The position numbers and the translations under genes are program-made. The notes beneath the pieces are model-generated. The model was not told where the DNA came from. It worked only from the letters and a program-made list of their open reading frames with translations, and searched no databases. A stretch of 64,000 nucleotides of DNA from Choristoneura fumiferana. Its lineage: Eukaryota; Arthropoda; Insecta; Lepidoptera; Tortricidae. The DNA is taken from assembly GCF_025370935.1 (NCBI RefSeq), contig NC_133485.1, positions 4,038,755 through 4,102,754 of the forward strand, written 5' to 3'. Shown here in pieces: positions 53,240 to 62,739 of this stretch. Every line of letters begins with the position of its first letter. Within the stretch, counting starts at the first letter, position 1.

Positions 53240-53515
53240 CAGTTTCCAGTGCAAAATATTAAAATTCAAATAATTTATTCAGTAAAAAGGCCGCAATGGA
53301 CATTTGGATGGATGGATGGATGGATGGAATGGAATGGAATGGATGGATGGTTTTTCTGTGCATCCATGTCTCAGTTTGTATTTTCGCAATGGACACGTCA
53401 TTTTAAACTATCAGCGCTTTCGGAAAAACCATCATTGCCAAAAAGAATGCACCGCAAGAAACTTGGCAGAAAGATGGCAGAAAGACATTTTTTCAAAATA
53501 AAATAATTACAAATA
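53240..53515 (+). repeat. Family G copy interrupted by (GGAT)n and a T-repeat fragment
   Basis: Family G starts (AAAAGGCCGCAATGG) and resumes at GCAATGGACACGTCATTTTA (53386). Between them are GGATGGATGGAT/GGAATGGAAT microsatellite and TTTTTCTGTGCATCCATGTC TCAGTTTG, the T-repeat tail. So a T piece lies inside G. Confidence 0.75.
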
Positions 53516-54546
53516 TTATACTTCAAAACTACAGTGTAAAATTACATGAAAAGAACAATAATTACAAAACTAAACTAAATTAATTACAAAACTAAACATA
53601 ATATGTAACTAAAATATAATGTATAAAGTTATGATAGCGCCTTTTGAGAGGTGTAGACAATCTCGCTCTCTCTTAGGGGCTACAGCCAAATTGTTTTTTT
53701 TTATGGTGTAATCTACCCTATTAAGTGCAGACCTGTTGGAAACAAGGCCGCGCCGCATCGAACGTGTTTTCTGTTCATTGCGCGGCCAAAACGCTCGCCA
53801 CACGTATCCTATATCGGGCGTGGCCTGTAATATGAGCAAATAATTAAAACATAGATCATACTCGTCAAAATGAACAACATAAGTTCAGCTACTTTTAAAA
53901 ATAATAAGTTTTTTAAGTTTTATTACACTTTAAAGTCGAAGAAGCAATGTAAAGCAAAATGGTTCATGTTTGTAGCATGACAGGCGACGTCAGTTGTGTT
54001 CTAGGATAGCGTACATTGATTGCAGTATTTAATTTGTATGAAAAACGTTACGAACTTCGATTTCCGAATTTCGTTGTAACCCCTCAGTAGTTACCTGGCC
54101 CCACACGACATAAAACAGATACCTAAAACCCGTCAACCGCTGTCTGGCGTCCAGTTCGCTGCCTAAGATCCCACCGTAATATTCCGCAACTATCCTGTTT
54201 CCTGTTCAAAAGTTTGAAGGTAATTGAAAAGGACAGATTATATAATGAAAACAATTATTTATTCACACAACCCCAAACAATACAATATCAATAAATACTA
54301 TACAACACAGTTACTATAACTCGCACTTTTGACCTACGCCTACAGCCATAAGAACAGACACAGTTATAACTTATAAAAAATTTGATTTGTAAATGTCTCT
54401 TCATGCACGTAGTTCTGATTAAAACTAATTTCTTGTCAAATTAATAACATTAAAAAAACAAAGCTCTTACGACAGGATATGGTAGCGGTACATACCGCTA
54501 TTTTGCCGGTGCTATGGAACCACGGTTTGACACCGGTAACAATAAT

Positions 54547-55142
54547 AATTTTATCTAACTTTTATTATCAAACTGCAGATTAAGAATGAATAGTCAAAGC
54601 ATATTTTTCCAAAAGGCTAAACTGAGTTTGTCAACGTTATTTTTTATAAAATTCAAATGTAATTGGGCCAATTTTTTTTTAAGTGCCGGCATTAAACCGG
54701 AATATGTCGATAATTAATTTTATCAAGCCCTGATGGCAAGCATGGATTACATTAGTCAACGGAAAATAGTGGTCGATAAATGAGTCAAAGTCTTTTTTTA
54801 CGCCTACCTATAAAAACTTTCCTAGGATAATCTAAAGCGCATATTTTTTACTTATTCACAGAATGTTCATAAAACATAATTATTTCCCTATTCAGAATAG
54901 CATCAGCATATCCGAATTATTACGACAAAAATATTTCAAGTCATCTACAATTTTATACAACAGTGTTTATATATTCTAGATTATAAATTCATCTCTAATG
55001 CAGGCACTTAAAAAAAATTGGCCCAATTACATTTGAATTTTATAAAAAAAAACGTTGACAAACTCAGTTTAGCCTTTTGGAAAAATATGCTTTGACTATT
55101 CATTCTTAATCTGCAGTTTGATAATAAAAGTTAGATAAAATT
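54547..55142. mobile_element. Long-arm inverted repeat (140-bp arms)
   Basis: 54547-54687 and 55003-55142 are near-perfect reverse complements (AATTTTATCTAACTTTTATT, TGCAGATTAAGAATGAATAG, CTGAGTTTGTCAACG, GGGCCAATTTTTTTT). The spacer is 315 bp of AT-rich DNA without an ORF. Probably a foldback or MITE; few differences between arms. Confidence 0.9.
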
Positions 55143-55444
55143 GAGACCAAAGACAAGCAAAAGGCAGCTCCGGTCAACAGTGTTTTGTGACAAAATCTAA
55201 AGCAGATAAGCAGGTTCACAGCCAAAAATATACCACTACGGTAATGCTATGAAGGTCATAACAAATAAATAAATACGTCATAAATTACGGTATTACCCTC
55301 ACTTGGCCTAACAACAAATGGCCTAATTTCCTTTGACCTTATCGATGATTTATTGTAACCGTTAAGTTAAAAAAAAAATATAATACTGGCACATACCTAT
55401 CCAATAAAAACGGGAGAAAACGGATAAAAATAAACACAATTTTT

Positions 55445-55541
55445 CAAGCACATTAAGGTCGAGGGTTTTATTTGGGGGGTTGCAACCAAGGTAGCCTGCA
55501 TGTTACGACACTGTTTACGAGCAAGTGTGATGAAAAATAAA
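55445..55541 (+). repeat. Dispersed repeat family F, copy 2
   Basis: Nearly identical to 36465-36563; one visible difference is GGTCGAGG for GGTCAAGG. Confidence 0.85.
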
Positions 55542-55904
55542 TAAATTTTGCGAAAGATTTCACTGCATATGAAAGTTTATACTATAACTAAAGTGCAACG
55601 AAACATTAGGCCATTTGTTATTTTACTAGTTGGACATTTTGGTCTTTACTGTGAGTCCACAAGTAGTTTTTTTTTTTTTTAAATAAATAAATAAATAAAT
55701 AAACTACGACAAAGGATGGATCCATCACCACATTACATGATCTACAAAATTGTCGGCTTAGTCCAAAGTTCTTTAAACGCTGATAACATTTTTTTTGTCC
55801 TAGAACAGAACCCACGAAAGCTTTAAATATGCTCTAGCAGTGGCGTGACACTGTAACAACTCAATTCCCTTGTTATTTTTGCCATACTAAATTATTATTA
55901 TTTT

Positions 55905-56450
55905 TATGAGAAGGGGCAAACGAGCATGCGGGTCATCTGATGGAGAGCAATCACCGCCGCCCATTGACACGCATAATCCCTACTAATATTATAAATGCGA
56001 AAGTAACTTTTTTTTTATTCGACTTGGTGGCAAACGAGCAAGTGGGTCTCCTGATGGTAAGAGATCACCACCGCCCATAAACATCTGCAACACCAGGGGT
56101 ATTGCAGATACGTTGCCAAGTTAGAGGCCTAAGATGGGATACCTCAAGTGCCAGTAATTTCACCGGCTGTCTTACTCTCCACGGCAAAGCACAACATTGC
56201 AAGCAGTGCTGCTTCACGGCAGGATTAGCGAGCAAGATGGTGGTAGCAATCCTGGCGGTCCTACCACCTGCAAAAACTCTAACTCTGTCTGTCTGTCTGG
56301 TACGCTTTCACGTCGAAACCACTGAACCAATTTGGTATATAGGTATTTTGAACCCCAAGGATCAACATAGGATACCTTTTATTTCGGTAGAGGGCGCCAC
56401 CGCGCGATAACCTAGATCCGCGCAGACGAAGTCGCGGGCATAAGCTAGTC
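55905..56450 (+). repeat. Composite of family B and other repeat ends
   Basis: A first B-like fragment (GCATGCGGGTCATCTGATGG) at 55920, then ATTATAAATGCGAAAGTAAC interrupted by family B (56015-56275: GTGGGTCTCCTGATGGTAAG, ACACCAGGGGTATTGCAGAT, TAGCGAGCAAGATGGTGGTA). The host repeat resumes at CTAACTCTGTCTGTCTGTCT (56278) and ends GACGAAGTCGCGGGC. Confidence 0.75.
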
Positions 56451-56589
56451 ATAACATAAGTTAAATTATGGATAAGTTGACGGACCTTTCAGAAAGAATA
56501 ATATTAATTATGACATTAGGTACGTATGTGTATTTTTTATAATGCACTATTTGGGTGGATCATCTACATCTATTTCTTATATATATCTT

Positions 56590-56660
56590 ATGCATATTTT
56601 GCATAAGCTTAGCTATCGTAAGGTCGCGGGTGAGCAAGGAAATTATTTTAGTTAATTTTT
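56590..56660 (+). mobile_element. Foldback element, terminal fragment
   Basis: GCATATTTTGCATAAGCTTA, GCTATCGTAAGGTCGCGGGT, GAGCAAGGAAATTATTTTAG equals the right end of copy 2. Confidence 0.7.
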
Positions 56661-57193
56661 AGTTTATCTATTTCTTGTTGTTATTCTGTCCCGTCAGCGA
56701 GGGGACAAAAGTAGTACAGTTAATAGAAGAAATGTTGTGTCACATTATACTAACATGCTTATTAGATGACCAATAATAGAACGGGCTTAAAACTACCACT
56801 AAAATGCATGTTTGGCAAATATTAATCCTATAAACTTGCGTTTTAAATAGTGACTCAGGAGACCGTAACTATAGCAACGAGTGACAAGAAAAAGTTGATT
56901 GACCCGTGATTAAAAATTTCGGTTCTTTAGTCTTTTCATTGTACTCGTAGTGGCTACTCTTTTTTTCTGATTGTTCAATTCAATCGTTCCAAGGTTAACT
57001 GCAAGATCCCTTTAAGGAATAAGCTCGCCTTTGTACATCTTATTATTTTGTTATTTGTTAATTTCATGTGTTTTTATGTACAACAGAGAGTTTTTATAAT
57101 AAAATGCAATACAATAATCATTCTGTTACCTAATTAGAAACTTTTTGAACTAAGCCGACAAAACACTAACAACTTGGAGACTATAATTTACTC

Positions 57194-57283
57194 TCATAAT
57201 TGGCTTTCCGTGTCTTGGTCCTGTTGCTTGATCAAGTTCCAATAATAGCCCTTCTGCTTCTTCAACTGCTCATGAGTACCCAT
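57194..57283 (-). CDS. ABCB8: ABCB8-like terminal exon
   Basis: A 90-nt phase-0 exon reading MGTHEQLKKQKGYYWNLIKQ and then QDQDTESQL with TGA (57194-57196). Joined to the previous exon it reads GKIVEMGTHEQL, the usual end of ABCB domains. The acceptor is ATTGTTTCAG. I see no canonical AATAAA (TTTATT on the plus strand) in the 200 bases just downstream. Confidence 0.9.
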   Translation of the reverse strand: MGTHEQLKKQKGYYWNLIKQQDQDTESQL

Positions 57284-60200
57284 CTGAAACAATAAAATGT
57301 CTATGTGAATTGTAAAATGTTATAAGCTGCACTACTCTTAGTAGAATACAAAGAATATGAAAAATGCCTCTATGTCCAACAGCATTCAGTTATTTTAGCT
57401 CGTTTAGACTCGCAAGTGCCTGCCAAGCACCAGCAGATGTTCCTGCACTCCGACTTCTGGCCGTAGAGTGTGTTGTTTGTACCAATTTTCAAAAAGTGCC
57501 CGTCGAATCCATAAATTAGTCCTTCCTGAACCCATACTAGAAATCTACAAAAACAGCCCGTATTATAGATCAATTAACATTTACAATAAATTGCCTTTAA
57601 ATACAAAAAATATCAAAAATAATACTTTATTTGTAGCTAAGTTAAAAACAGACCTTTTACAAAAATGTTATTACTCTATCACAGACTTTATAAATAAATA
57701 AAAATATAGATATATTATTTGTTTGTCTATAAATAAATTTGTTGTGATATATTAAATTAATACACGTTTAGATAGAAACAAATTATTATCGTGCCATACA
57801 TAATACATAATTTAACTTTGTGCAATTTCAATAATAGAAATATATATTTTTTAAGTCTATTATTTTTAAGTAGTTTTTAGGCAGGTGTGTAGGAACACTG
57901 AACACTGGATTGAGCTTCACAATCCCAAAATTCTGTCCACTGAACGTCATTTTTACTCAAGAATGGTACGTGAAGCAGTTGAAATAAAAAAGCATAAGAA
58001 TTTCAACCGGGACGATGGGTATAAACTTTCATCTTCGTGGAATCCTGTTATTAATAAGTGTCGGCGTCGGGATGAAAGTTCGGAGGGACGATCGGACGTT
58101 GTTAGTGTTGTGTGTGGGTGTGAAGGGGTGACAAATGAAAAGGACCAAGTGCGGGTAGTTCGTGATACGAGTGCCGGTACTATTAGTGATCAAGTGCGGG
58201 TAGTTCGAAGAACTCGCGCTGTTAGGCAGACTTGACACCCCACACTTCAGTCTACTCGTGACCACGGCAACTGTAACGTTGCCGAAACGTCGAGGTAAAT
58301 ATTACTCGTATATAAATAGCATGATAAGTCCCGTTTATGGTATTTTGACTATGAGGTGTGTAGGAATTTAACTTTAGTTGTGTAATAGAATTAGATTATA
58401 ATTTCATACATAACAATTGTGGCTATTCCCTACCAGGGTGCATAATTTCTGTAAGTACTAGTATTTATTTATAAGTGTTATATTTTATGTTTTTGCCAAA
58501 TAAATGAATACTGAATACTGTTCTGTTGTCTTGGGGTAGCGACGAAGACGGCTTTCAAAAATTTCTAATTATTAATTATACATATTTTCGTCTTTTTGTG
58601 TTTTTTGTATGTAATGAATGGGGCATGGATGAAAATTTTAGAAACACTTGAAACTTTTTTCTATCGATAGGAATAACCTTTCTAATTAACAGAAAAAAAT
58701 ATCAGATTTTTAATTAGCATCAATTAATTAAAAAATGAAAGAGTTTTCTTTACCGCCAAATTACGATAGTCCGGTCGGTTACGGATTGTTCCATAGCCCA
58801 GAAGAAAAAAAAAAAAAAAGTTATGTGTTTTGACTCGTTCGTTTTGACAGGTGACACTCTTTACCGGCCCGGATAATACCTACATGGAAATACCGACCCT
58901 GTTTTTCATGTACACACGCATAGAAGCTCATGTCACTTTCTATTGTCAATTTCTTTTCAAGCGTTTCTAAAATTTTCATCCATTCCCCATTAAATTTTAT
59001 AGCGCATTGGATTTTTTACTATAAGGCTGCGTTTCCACCAGAGATGTGCGAGGATGTGTTGCGAGGAATCTGTTTTTCATGAACCATTAGAAACACACAG
59101 CACATCTCTAGTGAAAACAGCTAGCGGAGCGAGGCTAGGTAAATAAAGCGTTTACTATTGGTCCATGAAAAGGCCCATGAAAATTTGCAGGTGGTAGGAC
59201 CTTGTGCAAGGTCCGCCCGGATTGCTACCACCGTCTTGCTCGCTAATCCTGCCGTGAAGCAGCAGTATTTGCACTGTTGTGTTTCGGCGTGGAGAGTAAG
59301 ACAGCCGGTGAAACTACTGGCACTTGAGGTATCCCATCTTAGGCCTCTAGGTTGGCAACGCATCTGCAATACCCCTGACAGTTTGTAACTAAGGGACCCC
59401 ATACATCCCTGTATTATTATTTTTTTTGTATTTTCTTTTATTTAATTGTATACTGTAGTTTTTAAGTATTTTATTTGTAATTATTTTATGTTGAAAAAAT
59501 GACTTTCTGCCAAGTTTCTTGCGGCGCATTCTTCTTGGCAATGATGGTCTTTTCGAAAGCGCTGGTAGTTTAAAAAATGACGTGTAAAAGTGCCCATTGC
59601 GGCCTATTTACTGAATAAATGATTTTGATTTTTTTTTTTTTTGATCTCTTACCATCAGGAGACCCACTTGCTCGTTTGCCATCCAGTTGAATAAAAAAAA
59701 AACACATTCCTTGAAACGCATCCTCGCACATCTCTAGTTGACACGCAACATGCTGTAATTTGTATTGATGGTGATGAAACAAAAACTCATTTCTTATGAG
59801 TTACGAAATACTGTATAATTAAGTTACCTCCACAATCTTGCCGCGGTTCAACACCACGATGACATCAGCATTCATGACAGTAGACAGGCGGTGCGCGATC
59901 ACGAGCACCGTGCGCCCTTTGGCTGCGGTCTCCAGTGCTGTCTGGACCACTTTCTCACTGGCAGAGTCCAGGGCACTGAAAGAACAAGAGGCCAAAATCC
60001 TAAAGAAAACCACTTAGTACCTGTAATTAGTACTAATTACAAGTAATAATTGGAATGAGCTGAGCTGGCAAAGTTGAATTTTTGTTAGTTTTTCTCTATT
60101 ATTCCATAAAAATTTAATGAAAATTAAAAATTTGGTCTGATAGAACTGTTCTTAATATATAAGTTAATGTGTCTACTCCAATAATTATTCGTGATAGACT

Positions 60201-62739
60201 TTTATATTCTTTAAAAACGAACAAATTTTTATTACTAACAAATGATGGATCCTAGTTATCTGAATAAATAAATTATTATTATTATTATTATTAACGGTTA
60301 ACAAAAATGCAACGTTGCCAACTCAGCAGGTATAAACTCTCTTAAGGGCCTTATCACACTTGCGAGTTACGAGCGTGCTTTCTATACAAATATCAGTCGC
60401 GGCGAACACGTTGCGTGATCGTCTTCATAGAAAATACACTCGTGTGATAAGGTGAAAGTGTGATAAGGGCCTAAACAAAAATGATTGGTGGTGATTGCTT
60501 CCCATCAGGTGACACGCACGCTTGTTTTCCCCTTTTAATTAAAAAGATATGAAGATAATATAACCAGTTAAAGTCCCGTGTGACATTTTTGAGCACGGCG
60601 TGACATCAGTTCTACTACTCCTTGAAGCATCGAAAAAAAAAATTTTGGCCCCACTTTTTGCTCGGGAGAGAAGCTCTGCTAACATCGTGTGTTTTTTTTA
60701 CTCTGGTATTTTCTTCATATTTTCACATCTGTGGAATACACAAAATTATTCGCTTTATTTACCTAGTGGCCTCATCCAGTATAAGCACAGGCGGCTCCTT
60801 CAGCACGGCCCGAGCTATGGCTATCCTCTGTTTCTGTCCCCCGCTGAGCGCCATCCCTCTCTCTCCCACTAGTGTGTCGTAGCCAGCTGGGAAGCCGAGG
60901 ATAAACTCGTGCGCATTCGCCGTCATTGCTGCTCTGTACACCTGGAAACACACAACAAAATTTTATTAACATATTTAATTTGATATAATACTTTTCATCT
61001 AACCAGTTCGGAAAAGATCGTTTTTAAACGGATCTTCGATTTATTAACAGAAAAGCACAGAGTTATAGCACATATACAAAATTTTAAAAAATACAACTAC
61101 GGATCTTCTACTATACCACGATACTGCAGTGCATCTGGCATGTTTGCTGGAGCCAGGATCGATTTTATGTTTTAAATTCGGGTTTTATTTCGCGTACCTT
61201 GACTATTTTAGAGAAGTTCGATATTCTCGTGATCATGGCGCATCCAACTGTGCCGAAATATCGAGCTTCTCTAAAATCAAGGTTCTTGGAACAAAATGAA
61301 TGCGTTGAGTGACAGGTGGGATTCGCCGTTGCTAAGGAGGTGGACAGCCCTTCATTTAAAATATATATGTTGGATTTTAATTGATTTTATAATGTATTTT
61401 ACTGGACATTTATTTTTTATTTTTATGTAATTTGTATGACATCCTACTAACATTTGACAATAATTGATTTTATTTTTACTAACCAAATGGATAAATAATC
61501 AGAATAAATAAATATTATTATTATAGCAATTCGGGTGACAAGGGGTAGGGGGGAGGCTATAAATGGTAAAAATGGGTGTGACTCTATGTATGGCCCCTTG
61601 CCATGCTTCTTACCTCATCATCACTAGCCTCTGGTCTTCCATATCGGATGTTCTCCCGGACACTTGTGGCGAACAAAACAGGTTCCTGACTGATGAGCCC
61701 CAAGGCGCGCCCGCGCAGCCAACTGTAGTCCATACCGCGTATGTCCACGCCATCTATTGTTACTTGGCCGGAGTTGACGTCATAGAATCTGGTGCGGAAG
61801 GACCAAGTTACAGGTTTGCTTAATATAAGCTTGCTCAAAGGACAAAATCACCATTAATAATGTAGGCTAAGGATAATTAACACTAGTGTGGACCTTTTTG
61901 ATGTCTGAATGAATAATGTTAAATCAATGAAAAAACGGCCAACTGCGAGGCAAACTCGCGCACTGAAGTTTCCATACAAATTTGTAAATAGGTATCTGTG
62001 TAGACCCACTTGCTCGTTTGCCATCCAGTCGTATAAAAAAAATATGAGAAAACCGGCCAACTGCGAGGCAAACTCGCGCACTGAAGTTTCCATACAAATT
62101 TGTAAATAGGTATCTGTGTAAATTCAGTGTTAACAAAGTCCCACTCCTAAGCAAAATGTACGCAGGGTGAGGTCATTTTAGATAGCTACAGTAAGTAACT
62201 GATGAATGTGGGTACTGGAAGTTGAAAGATTCCGTTACATTATAGAGTTACTAGTGAAGAGAATATAAGCATATTAATAAATAATATTTGCCGTGCTAGC
62301 CTAGTGTTTGATCTATAGCCTCGTGGGTTCAAACCCGGGCACCTCTAAGTTTTTCAAAATCCATGTGAGATTAGCCGATTACATTTGAAATTTACCACGA
62401 GCTTTACGGAGAAGGAAAATATCGTGAAGAAACCTGCACAAACCTGCGCAGCAATTCGATGGTGTGTGTGCAGTTCCCAATCCGCACTGGGCCCGCGTGG
62501 GAACTACGGCCCAAAGCCCTCTTATTCTGAGAGGAGGCATGTGCTCAGCAGTGGAACGTATATAGGCTGAGATGATGATGATATATTAGATTAACTTTGA
62601 TCTTGTATAAAAAGACGAAGTTTAAATACTAGTACCGTTCTAATAAAGCAGCGATGGTAGATTTCCCGTTGCCAGACGTACCAACAATGGCAATAGTCTT
62701 GCCTGCGGGTATTTTCAAATTGAAATTTTTCAAGACTAC
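57194..62739 (-). CDS. ABCB8: ABCB8-like mitochondrial half ABC transporter, nucleotide-binding domain (5' part outside window)
   Basis: Five minus-strand exons, in gene order 62739-62636, 61788-61614, 60941-60763, 59975-59828 and 57283-57194: 696 nt, 231 aa plus TGA. All introns are GT-AG and phases agree (2,0,2,0). The domain is complete: Walker A GTSGNGKST, Q-loop LISQEPVLF, signature LSGGQKQR, Walker B VLILDEA, D-loop SALD and H-loop VIAHRLST. The stretch EASDDEVYRAAMTANAHEFI matches ABCB8 better than ABCB10, ABCB7 or P-glycoprotein, as I recall those families. ABCB8 is known as an inner-mitochondrial-membrane exporter linked to iron handling and the mitochondrial ATP-sensitive K+ channel. 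The transmembrane exons must lie beyond 64000; I found none at 62740-64000. Confidence 0.9.
57896..58353 (+). mobile_element. 5'-truncated Penelope-like element with 13-bp target duplication
   Basis: Encodes HWIELHNPKILSTERHFYSR, MVREAVEIKKHKNFNRDDGY, KLSSSWNPVI. I recognise this as the far C-terminus, after the GIY-YIG region, of Penelope-like retroelement proteins. It is followed by VRVV-rich sequence, a stop and a hairpin-bearing 3' end (58255-58300). The flanks are the perfect direct repeat AGGTGTGTAGGAA at 57883-57895 and 58354-58366. Only the last fragment was inserted, so it is inactive. Confidence 0.8.
58255..58300 (+). other. Hairpin with GAAAC core in the Penelope-like 3' end
   Basis: CTCGTGACCA, then stem CGGCAAC (58265-58271), loop TGTAAC, stem GTTGCCG (58278-58284), then AAACGTCGAGG. 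The 7-bp stem is perfect. The layout GTGACCA-stem-GAAA recalls the CUGANGA-stem II-GAAA part of hammerhead ribozymes, which Penelope-like elements are known to carry, but two core bases differ. Confidence 0.4.
58521..59025. other. AT-rich intron DNA
   Basis: An inverted pair GCATGGATGAAAATTTTAGA (58623) / TCTAAAATTTTCATCCATTC (58964) brackets 58618-58986, so this is probably a 370-bp inverted-end element. No gene. Confidence 0.55.
59028..59755. mobile_element. MITE broken by family B and family G insertions
   Basis: Left end AGATGTGCGAGGATG (about 59043) and right end GCATCCTCGCACATCTCTAG (about 59718-59737) are inverted. Between them are family B on the minus strand (59160-59370), inverted family G (59500-59620) and a second B-type end (59645-59695). 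Confidence 0.7.
59828..59975 (-). CDS. ABCB8: ABCB8-like exon with D-loop and H-loop
   Basis: A 148-nt exon completing TSALDSASEKVVQTALETAA. It continues GRTVLVIAHRLSTVMNADVI to GKIVE. The switch histidine (IAHR) is present. The acceptor is TTCTTTCAG and the donor GAG|GTAACT. Confidence 0.93.
60342..60474. mobile_element. MITE with TTAAGGGCCTTATCACACTT ends
   Basis: Left TAAGGGCCTTATCACACTT and right AAGTGTGATAAGGGCCTAA are inverted; 133 bp, non-coding, in an ABCB8-like intron. Confidence 0.85.
60763..60941 (-). CDS. ABCB8: ABCB8-like exon with ABC signature and Walker B
   Basis: A 179-nt exon that starts VYRAAMTANAHEFILGFPAG. It carries LSGGQKQRIAIARA and VLILDEAT, with the catalytic glutamate after the Walker B aspartate. 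The acceptor is TTTCCAG and the donor AG|GTAAAT, which splits the serine of the D-loop SALD. Confidence 0.95.
61195..61300 (+). repeat. Penelope-like 3'-end hairpin relic
   Basis: A 21-bp outer stem (61205-61225 with 61257-61277, one mismatch) encloses CTCGTGATCAT, a 6-bp stem GGCGCA/TGTGCC and GAA. It shares CTCGTGAYCAYGGC, CAACTGT, GCCGAAA and TCGAG with the hairpin at 58255-58300. Confidence 0.6.
61614..61788 (-). CDS. ABCB8: ABCB8-like exon with Q-loop
   Basis: A 175-nt exon that completes the split arginine (ERFYD). It encodes GQVTIDGVDIRGMD, then SWLRGRALGLISQEPVLF and RENIRYGRPEASDDE. The Q-loop glutamine of SQEP is present. The acceptor is GCACCAG and the donor GAG|GTAAGA on the minus strand. 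Confidence 0.92.
61928..62122 (+). repeat. 75-bp direct duplication with a family B scrap between
   Basis: CGGCCAACTGCGAGGCAAAC through CATACAAATTTGTAAATAGG to TATCTGTGTA occurs at 61935-62003 and 62055-62121, nearly identical. The gap contains ACCCACTTGCTCGTTTGCC, a piece of family B. Confidence 0.85.
62293..62585 (+). mobile_element. tRNA-derived SINE in the ABCB8-like intron
   Basis: Head to tail on the plus strand: GCTAGCCTAGTGTTTGATC (A box), TGGGTTCAAACCC (B box), ATTACATTTGAAATTTACCA, CTGGGCCCGCGTGGGAACTA, GGCTGAGATGATGATGATAT. Antisense to the host gene, ending 50 bp from the Walker A exon. Confidence 0.9.
62636..62739 (-). CDS. ABCB8: ABCB8-like exon with Walker A
   Basis: Reads VVLKNFNLKIPAGKTIAIVG then TSGNGKSTIAALLE, plus two bases of an arginine codon. 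The Walker A glycines and GKST are intact, so ATP binding is expected. The acceptor (minus strand) is AATTGCAG before 62739 and the donor CG|GTACTA. It is the most 5' exon visible. Confidence 0.9.

Larger units (their letters stand above)
57468..58520 (+). mobile_element. LINE 3' end (C-terminal ORF fragment and tail), interrupted by a Penelope-like insertion
   Basis: 57468-57701 encodes a C-terminus with PILEIYKNSPYYRSINIYNK, LPLNTKNI, FVAKLKTDLLQKCYYSITDF and a stop. This is the pattern (IYN-LP, F-LK-LL-KCYYS) seen at the end of jockey/CR1-type LINE ORF2. The 3' UTR follows and is cut at 57895 by the insertion. It resumes at 58367 and ends TGCCAAATAAATG with GAATACT repeats. All lies inside the last ABCB8-like intron. 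Confidence 0.65.

Noticed and set aside
60600..60882. Two plus-strand ORFs of 86-90 codons
   Set aside because: Antisense shadows of the ABCB8-like Walker B exon.
61563..61823. 86-codon plus ORF
   Set aside because: Antisense shadow of the ABCB8-like Q-loop exon.
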